Source: Dehalococcoidia bacterium (GTDB taxonomy: Bacteria > Chloroflexota > Dehalococcoidia > GIF9 > AB-539-J10). From it: a stretch of DNA of 9,512 nt. Below are positions 1 through 6,234 of the stretch, piece after piece (position 1 is the stretch's first letter; each line of letters starts with the position of its first letter). The stretch is from assembly GCA_023129815.1 (NCBI GenBank), contig JAGMBH010000008.1, positions 1 to 9,512 of the forward strand, in the 5' to 3' direction. The translations under genes were made by a program, and so were the position numbers. The notes under the pieces are model-generated. The model did not search any database and was not told the DNA's origin. It worked only from the letters and a program-made list of their open reading frames with translations.

Positions 1-1
1 T

Positions 2-1051
2 CCTATTGAGCCAATGGATATTTTGAGCCAGCGGGCTGAATTATCTGTAGAAAGGATAATTAAACTCGATGGCAATGAGAACCCTTACGGTTGCTCCCCT
101 AAAGTCTATCAAGCTTTAGCTAACTACCCTTACTATTATATCTACCCCGACCCGGAACAAAGAAGGCTTAGACAAGCCTTAGAGAAATATACCGGCTCAA
201 ATCGCGAGCACATTGTTTGTGGCAGCGGTAGTGATGAACTAATTGATCTTGTTCTGAGGCTTTTCCTTAAACCTGAAGATAAGGTTATCAATTGTCCGCC
301 AACATTTGGTATGTATCCCTTTAGTACTGAGGTGTGTGGTGGTAAAGTGGTTGATGTACCTAGAGGTGAAGATTTTGCTATCGATTTAGCTGGCATTAAG
401 AGAATATTGGATGAAAAGACTAAAGTTATCTCTGTCGCTTCACCTAATAATCCTACGGGCAACACTGTTACTGAGCAGGAGATAATGGAACTTGTCAACA
501 CTGGGAAAATTGTGATGGTGGATGAAGCTTACTTTGAGTTTGGTAATGTCACTATGGCTAATTTAGTGCCCAACTATTCCAACTTGATAGTGCTGCGTAC
601 ATTCAGCAAATGGGCCGGTCTAGCCGGTTTAAGAATAGGCTATGGCATCTTCCCTACTGAAATCGCCAGCTACCTTATGAAGATTAAGCAACCATATAAT
701 GTTAATGTCGCAGCACAGGCAGCCGCCTTAGCTTCTCTGTCAGATATAGAGTATCTTCGTGGCAATGTAGCAAAAATAGTTGCTGAACGGGAACGGCTTT
801 TTAATAAACTAAAAGAGCTAGAATGGCTAAAACCCTATCCTTCCAGTGCTAATTTTATCCTCTGCTCCTTACACTGTCATTCTGAGCGCAGCGAAGAATC
901 TCTGGCTAAAGAGATTTGGCGTTTGTTGCAAAAAAGAGGCATCTTTGTCCGCTATTTTGATAGCCCACGATTAAGTAGTTATCTGCGAATAAGCGTGGGT
1001 AAACCTGAGGACACCGATGCCTTAATTGAGGCATTAAAAGGAATGTGTTAA
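2..1051 (+). CDS. hisC: Histidinol-phosphate aminotransferase, 5' end cut by window edge
   Basis: PLP-dependent fold-type I aminotransferase that converts imidazole-acetol phosphate and glutamate to histidinol phosphate in cytoplasmic histidine synthesis. Counting from the first ATG at 14, the sequence shows the substrate-side KLDGNENPYG motif (17-26), the cofactor-phosphate GSGSDE loop (70-75), SPNNPTG (143-149), VDEAYFEF (169-176) and the Schiff-base lysine K199 in TFSKWAGLAGLRIGY. The frame stays open upstream of 14 to the window edge and reads PIEP just before that Met. HisC proteins usually carry such a stretch before the KLD motif, so the true start is probably outside the window. Near the C terminus (about 287-297) a HCHSERSEES stretch encoded by a dispersed repeat interrupts the otherwise normal run from FILC to GIFVRYF. 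hisB follows after 94 bp on the same strand, consistent with a his operon. The family assignment is very secure. Confidence 0.95.
   Translation, partial: PIEPMDILSQRAELSVERIIKLDGNENPYGCSPKVYQALANYPYYYIYPDPEQRRLRQALEKYTGSNREHIVCGSGSDELIDLVLRLFLKPEDKVINCPPTFGMYPFSTEVCGGKVVDVPRGEDFAIDLAGIKRILDEKTKVISVASPNNPTGNTVTEQEIMELVNTGKIVMVDEAYFEFGNVTMANLVPNYSNLIVLRTFSKWAGLAGLRIGYGIFPTEIASYLMKIKQPYNVNVAAQAAALASLSDIEYLRGNVAKIVAERERLFNKLKELEWLKPYPSSANFILCSLHCHSERSEESLAKEIWRLLQKRGIFVRYFDSPRLSSYLRISVGKPEDTDALIEALKGMC
875..903 (+). repeat. Palindromic dispersed repeat inserted in frame inside hisC
   Basis: A 29-bp stretch starting TGTCATTCTGAGCGCAGCG, with ATTCT near its start and AGAAT near its end forming an imperfect palindrome. 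It is a variant of a repeat family scattered through many bacterial genomes; a longer relative lies at 1093-1128. Here it is read as CHSERSEES within HisC and keeps the reading frame. Family membership is from remembered sequence; the resemblance to the second copy is directly visible. Confidence 0.75.
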
Positions 1052-1092
1052 GGTAGCAATATGTCTTCTTGTCATTGTGCGCTTACCCTCTT

Positions 1093-1128
1093 TGTCATTG
1101 CGAGGAGCAAAGCGACGAAGCAATCTCT
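1093..1128 (+). repeat. Palindromic dispersed repeat between hisC and hisB
   Basis: A 36-bp repeat that begins TGTCATTGCGAGGAGCAAAG and ends GCAATCTCT, with ATTGC and GCAAT as outer arms. It shares the TGTCATT...GCGA...AATCTCT frame with the copy inside hisC at 875-903. A partial extra TGTCATTG start lies at 1070-1077. The hisB Shine-Dalgarno AAAGGAGG (1129-1136) directly follows the repeat, so the element lies in the leader of hisB and could form a hairpin in the transcript. Confidence 0.75.
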
Positions 1129-1145
1129 AAAGGAGGAATTGAACC

Positions 1146-1736
1146 ATGCCTGAAAGGAAAGCGACAGTAACTCGTGAAACTGCGGAAACAAATGTCAGGG
1201 CGGAGCTGAATGTTGATGGCAGTGGGCAGTTCAAGATTACTACGGGTATAAGGATGTTTGACCACCTTCTAGCTCAGCTAGCTCAGCATGGAGTATTTGA
1301 CATAAAACTCTCAGCCACAGGTGCCGACCAGCACCATGTAGTCGAGGATGTAGCTATTGCGCTGGGTAAAGCCTTGAATCAAGCAATAGGAGAAAAGCGA
1401 GGCATTACCCGAATGGCACATGCTATCGTACCCATGGATGAAGCTCTGGCAGCAGTAGCAGTGGATGTAGGGGGGAGAACTTACAATGTGACAGAAGCAT
1501 CCTTCAGCGAGGCTAACATAGGTGACTTGGATGCTGATTTAATCCGTCATTTCCTTGTTTCCTTTGCCTCCGAGGCTAGAATTAACCTTCATGCCAAAGT
1601 GCTTACCGGCATCAACGACCATCACAAAGCTGAAGCTTTATTTAAGGCTCTAGGGCGAGCCTTAGATTCAGCCACCCGCATTGATGAGCGAATCTTAGGC
1701 AGAGTCCCCAGCACCAAAGAAATTATCGAGAGCTAG
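1146..1736 (+). CDS. hisB: Imidazoleglycerol-phosphate dehydratase (full-length copy 1)
   Basis: Mn-dependent dehydratase converting imidazole-glycerol phosphate to imidazole-acetol phosphate, the step before HisC. At 196 residues it has the normal length of the monofunctional enzyme, without the phosphatase domain fused in enterobacteria. Metal ligands are visible in both half-domains: FDHLLAQLAQHG (39-49), DQHHVVED (61-68) and NDHHKAEA (157-164), with the C-terminal substrate-phosphate segment GRVPSTKE (185-192). The ATG at 1146 follows a strong AAAGGAGG (1129-1136) with a 9-nt spacer. A purine-rich GAGGAGGGGG overlaps and follows the TAG stop (1736-1745), but no gene starts behind it. The second half is duplicated at 4342-4665 and the last 78 bases plus a few more at 7604-7684. 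This is the only copy with all the catalytic parts. Confidence 0.96.
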   Translation: MPERKATVTRETAETNVRAELNVDGSGQFKITTGIRMFDHLLAQLAQHGVFDIKLSATGADQHHVVEDVAIALGKALNQAIGEKRGITRMAHAIVPMDEALAAVAVDVGGRTYNVTEASFSEANIGDLDADLIRHFLVSFASEARINLHAKVLTGINDHHKAEALFKALGRALDSATRIDERILGRVPSTKEIIES

Positions 1737-1849
1737 AGGAGGGGGTTTAATCAGCGGACACCTAGCTCTTCTGGGAAGACATGCGTCCATATGATGCCAA
1801 GATGTTTGTAAGCAGGAGAGAATAGGGATTCTCATTTAGAGGCTGTTCT

Positions 1850-1877
1850 TTGCAATCTGAAATATTCTTGCTATAAT
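1850..1877 (+). promoter_or_regulatory. Sigma-70-type promoter for the phasin-like gene
   Basis: A -35-like TTGCAA (1850-1855) and a perfect TATAAT (1872-1877) are separated by 16 bp, which would start transcription near 1884, about 30 bp before the Shine-Dalgarno of the next gene. The position just upstream of the gene and the exact -10 hexamer make it credible; no experimental support is available. Confidence 0.6.
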
Positions 1878-1928
1878 GATGTTTGATAGACTAAGAAAGG
1901 GGTTATGAAAATCAAAGGAGGAGATGCT

Positions 1929-2240
1929 ATGGTAGATTTATTGAGAAAAACGGTTTTAACAGGGATTGGCCTTGCCTACATGACAAAGGATAAGATTGAG
2001 GAGATGGCGAAAAAAATTAGCGCAGAGAGCAACCTCACTGAGGAAGAAAGCAGAAGGGTAGCTCAGGACCTACTAAAACAATCGGAGGAGGCCAAACGAA
2101 ATCTGGAAACTCGAATTGATAAAGTTGTGAAGAGCGCTTTAGGGAAACTGGACATTCCGTCACGTCAGGATTTGCAAAAACTCGAAAGTCGTGTAGAAGA
2201 ACTGGAAAAGTTGAGGGAAAAGAGGGGTAGCAGTTCCTGA
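1929..2240 (+). CDS. Phasin-like small coiled-coil protein
   Basis: A 103-residue protein beginning MVDLLRKTVLTGIGLAYMTK and continuing as a charged helical protein. A short hydrophobic N-terminal helix (about 4-19) is followed by heptad-like amphipathic helices, the last around 78-97 (KLESRVEELEKLREKR). It resembles the small 'phasin family' proteins often encoded beside AarF/UbiB-type kinases; that link is from family memory. The ATG at 1929 is preferred over the in-frame ATG at 1905 because AAAGGAGG (1914-1921) sits seven bases before it, and the conserved part starts there. No polyhydroxybutyrate synthesis gene is present, so a role on storage granules is not supported. A structural or membrane-associated partner of the UbiB-like protein downstream is the more likely guess. 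The gene has its own promoter and a 352-bp gap follows. Confidence 0.75.
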   Translation: MVDLLRKTVLTGIGLAYMTKDKIEEMAKKISAESNLTEEESRRVAQDLLKQSEEAKRNLETRIDKVVKSALGKLDIPSRQDLQKLESRVEELEKLREKRGSSS

Positions 2241-2592
2241 CAATAAATATACTGCGAATGGTCTGGTTCCCGCGGTCCAGAAGTCTTCTTACAGTGCTGC
2301 AGGCTTGGGGAAGTTTTTAGCCTTCCTGTAGTATAACCAGTTTAGAGATTTGCCAGTCTTTCTACTTACCTTCTCTAGTCGGTGTTGGCTTTGGCGGCGC
2401 ATCATTTAATAATCATTTACAGAAGGCGATTTGTTGCCTGCACCTCAGTGAGCATACCTTTCAGTTTGCCACTCTTGTATGAAGTTCAGTCACTTGTTCG
2501 CTTAACTTCTGCCCCTTTCTCTTTCTAATGCATGAAGCGGTTCTCTTCACATGGTATACTTTCCCCATTAAACGCTATCGTATGGCAAAAGA
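2241..2592. other. 352-bp intergenic region without a recognisable gene
   Basis: No coding sequence is recognised here on either strand. Around 2300-2331 two short, partly overlapping inverted repeats (AGGCT/AGCCT and GGAAG/CTTCC) around a TTTTT run could form alternative small hairpins; they are too weak to call a terminator. A candidate promoter for the next gene lies at 2552-2560. The rest shows nothing I can name. Confidence 0.5.
2552..2560 (+). promoter_or_regulatory. Possible extended -10 promoter for the UbiB-like gene
   Basis: TGGTATACT contains an extended -10 (TGn) followed by TATACT at 2555-2560, placed 33 bp before the ATG at 2593. No clear -35 hexamer is seen 17 bp upstream. The leader before the ATG also lacks a strong Shine-Dalgarno, so initiation signals of this gene look weak. 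Confidence 0.35.
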
Positions 2593-4284
2593 ATGATTCG
2601 TAGAGTTCGGGTGATAACTCATTCATATCGTCACATTAACCGTTACAGAGAAATAATTGTTGTATTGGTTAAGTACGGTTTTGGAGATCTGATAACCAGG
2701 ACTCATTTAGAGAAATACGTTGATCTTGGTAAGAAAGTCCTCCTAAGGAGAGGAGGTAAGGAGATTGCATCTCTTTCCCGCTGGGAACGGATGAGAATGG
2801 CGCTGGAGGAACTTGGCCCGACTTTTATAAAAGCTGGCCAGATAATGAGTAGCAGACCTGATCTATTGCCTCATGAACTTATTGTTGAGCTTGAGAAACT
2901 TCAGGATTCTGTGCCTCCTTTTTCGGGAGAAGAAGCGGAGCGATTAGTTGAACAGGAACTTGGTAAACCTATATCCGACCTTTTCTATGAATTCACGGAT
3001 ACTCCTATTGCTTCAGCCTCAATAGCACAAGTCCATGAAGCCGTACTCCAGGGCGGAGAAAAAGTCGCCGTCAAAGTTCAACGTCCAAGGATAGAACAGA
3101 TTATCGAAGTTGACCTAGAAATAATGCTTCATCTTGCTACACTGATGGAAAAACACCTGCAGGGGATGGATATATTGAATCCTGCGGGCATAGTTAACGA
3201 ATTTGAGCGCAGTATCAGAAAGGAAATAGACTTCACTATTGAGGCCACACACATTGAACGTTTTGGCAACAATTTTCGGAGAGTTCAGACTATCCATGTG
3301 CCAAAAGTTTATAGAAACTATACTACAAGAAAAATTCTCACAATGGAGTTTATTGATGGCATCAAAGTCTCTAATCTTGATGCTTTGTTAAAATCGAGGA
3401 ATGACCCTAAAACTATTGCAAGTTGGGGGACTGATCTTGTTCTTAAGCAGGTGTTTGAACATGGTTTTTTTCACGCTGACCCTCACGCCGGCAATATTAT
3501 GGTGTTGGATAACAATATTATCTGCTTTATTGATTTCGGTATGATGGGGAGGCCGTTACCTAAGCAGCGAGAATATCTCAGCAGTATTATCGTTGGAATA
3601 GTCAACAGAGACGCAAAAAGAATAACAAAAACTTTCCTACAATTATCAAACAGCAGGCGTATTGAGAACATTGACCAACTGGAATATCAAGTAGGTGAAT
3701 TGGTAGACCAGTATTCTTATTTACCACTAAAAGACATAAATATGGGCCAATTGTTGAACGAAGTGATTAAGTTGTTTGTTGCTTATAAACTGAAAATGCC
3801 ACCTAATCTTTACTTACTAGTAAAAGCCTTGGTGAGCATTGAGGGTGTAGGTAGGGTATTGGACCCGGATTTTAATATGGTGAAACATATGGAGCCGTTT
3901 GCCAAAAAATTATTAAAAGCTCGTCTAAGTCCTCGCAGATTGGCAAAGGATACATATTTAGCAGCTACGGAATTTAGTCTTTTGCTTCGTGACCTTCCCT
4001 CAGAAATAAGGGATATAATTGAGCAAATCAAGGTTGGACAATTCAAGATAGAGTTTGAGCACAAAGGGCTGGAGCCCTCGCTCAGGAAAGGCGACCAAAT
4101 CAGCAATCGTATTGCATTCGCGATTGTTTTAGCTTCTTTGGTTATAGGCTCTTCTCTTATCGTTCTGTCAGGAATCCCACCTAAGTGGAATGAGATACCT
4201 ATCATTGGAATAATTGGTTTTCTTGGGGCTGGCATAATGGGCTTTTGGTTGCTTATTTCAATACTGAGGCATGGTAGAATGTAA
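2593..4284 (+). CDS. UbiB/ABC1 (AarF) family atypical kinase-like membrane protein
   Basis: A 563-residue member of the UbiB/ADCK/ABC1 family, atypical protein-kinase-like ATPases tied to quinone synthesis or lipid handling at membranes. Visible hallmarks are the N-terminal KxGQ signature (K80-Q83 in GPTFIKAGQIMSSRPDLLP), the Ala/Ser-rich loop PIASASIAQVHEA (138-150) that replaces the usual P-loop, the ATP lysine K161 in VAVKVQRP, the catalytic segment HADPHAGN (294-301) and the metal-binding DFG (314-316). Two C-terminal transmembrane helices (about 506-526 and 534-557) anchor it, as in bacterial members. Length is normal and the gene looks intact. Anaerobic Dehalococcoidia generally lack ubiquinone, so a ubiquinone role should not be assumed; a menaquinone or lipid role is open. 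The phasin-like gene upstream is a common neighbour, but a 352-bp gap and separate promoter candidates argue against tight coupling. Confidence 0.93.
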   Translation: MIRRVRVITHSYRHINRYREIIVVLVKYGFGDLITRTHLEKYVDLGKKVLLRRGGKEIASLSRWERMRMALEELGPTFIKAGQIMSSRPDLLPHELIVELEKLQDSVPPFSGEEAERLVEQELGKPISDLFYEFTDTPIASASIAQVHEAVLQGGEKVAVKVQRPRIEQIIEVDLEIMLHLATLMEKHLQGMDILNPAGIVNEFERSIRKEIDFTIEATHIERFGNNFRRVQTIHVPKVYRNYTTRKILTMEFIDGIKVSNLDALLKSRNDPKTIASWGTDLVLKQVFEHGFFHADPHAGNIMVLDNNIICFIDFGMMGRPLPKQREYLSSIIVGIVNRDAKRITKTFLQLSNSRRIENIDQLEYQVGELVDQYSYLPLKDINMGQLLNEVIKLFVAYKLKMPPNLYLLVKALVSIEGVGRVLDPDFNMVKHMEPFAKKLLKARLSPRRLAKDTYLAATEFSLLLRDLPSEIRDIIEQIKVGQFKIEFEHKGLEPSLRKGDQISNRIAFAIVLASLVIGSSLIVLSGIPPKWNEIPIIGIIGFLGAGIMGFWLLISILRHGRM

Positions 4285-4341
4285 ATTATTTACAAGCCTC
4301 TGTTTACTATGATTTTAGCTTGAATTCATAAGAGATTGGGC

Positions 4342-4665
4342 ATGTCATATGCTATCGTGCCTATGGATGAAGCACTGGCAGCAGTAGCAGTGGATGTAGG
4401 GGGGAGAACTTACAATGTGACAGAAGCATCCTTCAGCGAGGCTAACATAGGTGACTTGGATGCTGATTTAATCCGCCATTTTCTTGTTTCCTTTGCCTCC
4501 GAAGCTAAAATTAACCTTCATGCCAAGGTGATTAGCGGCATAAATGATCATCACAAGGCTGAAGCCTTATTCAAAGCCTTAGGGCGAGCTCTGGACTCAG
4601 CCACCCGCATTGACGAGCGAATTTTGGGCAGAGTGCCTAGTACTAAAGAAGTTATTGAGGGCTAA
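4342..4665 (+). pseudogene. hisB: Truncated hisB copy 2 (second half-domain only)
   Basis: Residues 92-196 of HisB are repeated here without any indel, from an ATG at 4342 (a TTG at 4336 is also in frame) to TAA at 4665. It keeps NDHHKAEA and GRVPSTKE but lacks the first half-domain with FDH and DQHHVVED, so it cannot form a normal active site alone. By hand count it differs from copy 1 at about 34 positions over 315 bp, only six of them changing the protein (H92Y, R145K, L153I, T154S, I193V, S196G). A 101-base tract, 4375-4475, is identical to 1446-1546. The mostly silent divergence shows that the sequence evolved as part of a working hisB before truncation. No good Shine-Dalgarno precedes the ATG. 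It is most likely a recombination remnant; expression as a half-domain protein cannot be excluded. Confidence 0.88.
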
Positions 4666-4739
4666 AAGAAAGCAAGTTTAATAATTATTTTGGATTCTAC
4701 TATGGGACAGCGGCGCTCTGGTGAGACGAGGAGGCCAAG

Positions 4740-5507
4740 GTGGCTAACGAATATCGTCTTAGCCTAAAGAATGTTATTGCTATACTGAACAAAGAGAATT
4801 CTGACTGCTCGGTGAGGTGGCAGAAGGCTAACCTTTATGACATAGCCCCCTGGGAATTTCTTTCTTTTGCAAGGCAAGACTTGGAGGAGAAATCAGAAAG
4901 GGGAGTAGTAAACGCACTAAGTAACGCCAAAAGAGCAATAGAATGCCGAGTCGATGAGATCCTAACGCTATCAAACTTTAGGTGTTTCTCCTCTCGGTAT
5001 CGCTGGGGGTTATCTTACAAGTTGCAAGTCGTTAAGACATTTGGTTTGTCAGCTCCACGTATGCTGATGGATTACATAGTATTAAAACGAAACCTGTTGG
5101 AACACGAATACGCAAAACCAAAAGACTTTGAGCAGGCTAGATATGTTGCAGATATAGCTGAATTATTTCTAAAGGCAAGCGATGCATATGTTGAACGTGG
5201 GTATATAGCCTCCGCTACTGTCACTTGTCGTGAAAAACTCCGCGAGGAGAAGAATACCAGAGTGGATACACGCATTTTTCATAAGGACTTATATGAACTT
5301 GGGTTTGATCTGGAAAATGAGGTGGTGGCACTCAGCTATACGCCGCGTCAGGTTGTCCAGCAATGGATTAAGAGAACTTCCACGTTAAGAGAATGGCTAG
5401 ATCCAGAGGCGTCAGGGGAGCAAATCAACAATAGTCTAGCAATCCGCGATTGCAGAATGGAAGACGTTAGAGAGCTCATGAATCTACTCGGGGGAAAGTC
5501 GGACTAA
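4740..5507 (+). CDS. HEPN-like hypothetical protein
   Basis: A 255-residue soluble protein that I cannot assign to a named family. The N-terminal half resembles a HEPN domain, an all-helical fold found in many RNases of toxin and defence systems. A helix with ARQDLEEKSERGVVNALSNA (44-63) recalls the typical first long HEPN helix, and KRNLLEHEY (116-124) contains R117-x4-H122, matching the HEPN RNase motif (R-x4-6-H with N after R). The part after about 165 is a separate, mixed helical region of unknown role. The start is a GTG at 4740, supported by GAGGAGG (4728-4734) with a 5-nt spacer. It is the first gene of cassette 2, directly behind the hisB copy 2 remnant, with no partner close enough to be an obvious antitoxin. 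The HEPN call is inference from the motif and helix pattern. Confidence 0.6.
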   Translation: MANEYRLSLKNVIAILNKENSDCSVRWQKANLYDIAPWEFLSFARQDLEEKSERGVVNALSNAKRAIECRVDEILTLSNFRCFSSRYRWGLSYKLQVVKTFGLSAPRMLMDYIVLKRNLLEHEYAKPKDFEQARYVADIAELFLKASDAYVERGYIASATVTCREKLREEKNTRVDTRIFHKDLYELGFDLENEVVALSYTPRQVVQQWIKRTSTLREWLDPEASGEQINNSLAIRDCRMEDVRELMNLLGGKSD

Positions 5508-5541
5508 TAAGCAGGAATCAAGAGCAGCAAGTCGAATAATT

Positions 5542-5616
5542 GGTTCGGATTTCCCCCCCCACGCGGGGAGCAAATTTGCCTTTTCCGAACCTGATAGGTT
5601 CAAAGTGCCCCGAACT
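5542..5616 (+). repeat. 75-bp hairpin element, unit A
   Basis: Outer arms GGTTCGGA (5542-5549) and TCCGAACC (5584-5591) are perfectly complementary. Inside lie a C8 run, ACGC and GGGG (inner arms 5557-5560 and 5565-5568). The rest of the unit ends GCCCCGAACT. A diverged copy (unit B) lies at 6941-7015. The element fills most of the gap between the HEPN-like gene and the membrane-protein gene, and lies about 55 bp upstream of that gene's -10 motif. It could end upstream transcription, regulate the downstream promoter, or be a mobile palindromic unit. Confidence 0.6.
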
Positions 5617-5667
5617 TAGCTTCATACAGCGGAAAGGGCAAGTTGTCTTTATAGCTAACGGGACAAA

Positions 5668-5676
5668 TGTTATAAT
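5668..5676 (+). promoter_or_regulatory. Extended -10 promoter motif before the membrane-protein gene
   Basis: TGTTATAAT gives a TGn extension and a perfect TATAAT (5671-5676); the -35 region (5648-5653, TTTATA) is poor. Transcription would start near 5683, at the Shine-Dalgarno itself (AAGGAGGAG, 5682-5690), so the leader would be very short. That is a reason for caution. Confidence 0.4.
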
Positions 5677-5696
5677 ATGCCAAGGAGGAGACCCGA

Positions 5697-6230
5697 ATGG
5701 AAGAGAGAGCAACGGCCCATTTTGAAACGTTACGACAGGATGTGCGTGACGAGGTGAAAAGGCGTATCGAGCAGCGGGACAAATACTCAATCCAGCTAAG
5801 TCTTGCTTTAGCTGCGTTACTCGCAGTCTCTTTTTCTACGACTGGTCTTCGTACTGTCCTTATCGCTGCTCCTTTGGTGTCTATCTACTTCACGGTCTTG
5901 ATTCTCTACAGTTATCGGGTTCATCATATTCTGGCAAAATACCTTCGTGAGGAGATCGAACCAGAACTAGCGTGTTTGTATGGGACTCCTTTAAAGAAGG
6001 AATGGGAAACTTACTATTATTGGGAAGATTGCGACAAAAAGGAAAAGCGAGAAGTGCCAGGCATTCGTCGGCGGTTCTTCTTGGTAGCCCTGTGGGTGGT
6101 ATGCGCTCTATCACTTCTTTACCTTTGGCTGGCGGAGTGCAGTCAGCTCGGATGGCTAGTCCTCCTTACCGCTAGCCTAGTTTATGTTGGTGCAGATGCA
6201 TGGATAACCAAACACTTCTGGAGAGAATAG
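5697..6230 (+). CDS. Four-helix integral membrane protein of unknown function
   Basis: A 177-residue protein I do not recognise. A charged N-terminal helix (about 1-30, rich in E, R, D and K) leads into a hydrophobic pair (about 31-49 and 53-73). A polar cytoplasm-like segment (about 76-125, including YLREEIEPELA and a K/E-rich stretch) follows, then a second hydrophobic pair (about 126-146 and 151-169). This 2+2 layout around a central soluble loop suggests a small inner-membrane protein. The SLATT two-helix effector family was considered but the four helices do not fit well. The ATG at 5697 has a strong AAGGAGGAG (5682-5690), and the stop lies four bases before the HAD phosphatase ATG, so the two are almost certainly translated from one message. 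A functional link to the phosphatase is inferred from this spacing only. Confidence 0.78.
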   Translation: MEERATAHFETLRQDVRDEVKRRIEQRDKYSIQLSLALAALLAVSFSTTGLRTVLIAAPLVSIYFTVLILYSYRVHHILAKYLREEIEPELACLYGTPLKKEWETYYYWEDCDKKEKREVPGIRRRFFLVALWVVCALSLLYLWLAECSQLGWLVLLTASLVYVGADAWITKHFWRE

Positions 6231-6234
6231 ACCT

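Noticed and set aside
142..501. 119-codon open frame on the minus strand inside hisC
   Set aside because: It lies wholly antisense to a clear HisC domain with all motifs and shows no recognisable protein features of its own.
1750..1785. Hairpin GGAC...TCTTC-TGG-GAAGA...GTCC after hisB as a terminator
   Set aside because: It is not GC-strong and no T-run follows; the structure is weak and may be chance.
3810..4235. 141-codon open frame on the minus strand inside the UbiB-like gene
   Set aside because: Fully antisense to an intact family member and without a ribosome site or known motif.
5540..5790. Short overlapping frames on both strands through the hairpin element and the start of the membrane-protein gene
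   Set aside because: They run through a palindromic element and clash with the well-supported ATG at 5697 and its Shine-Dalgarno.
5697..6230. SLATT-type effector domain
   Set aside because: SLATT proteins have two transmembrane helices followed by a long soluble helix; this protein has two pairs around a central polar loop and I see no diagnostic motif.
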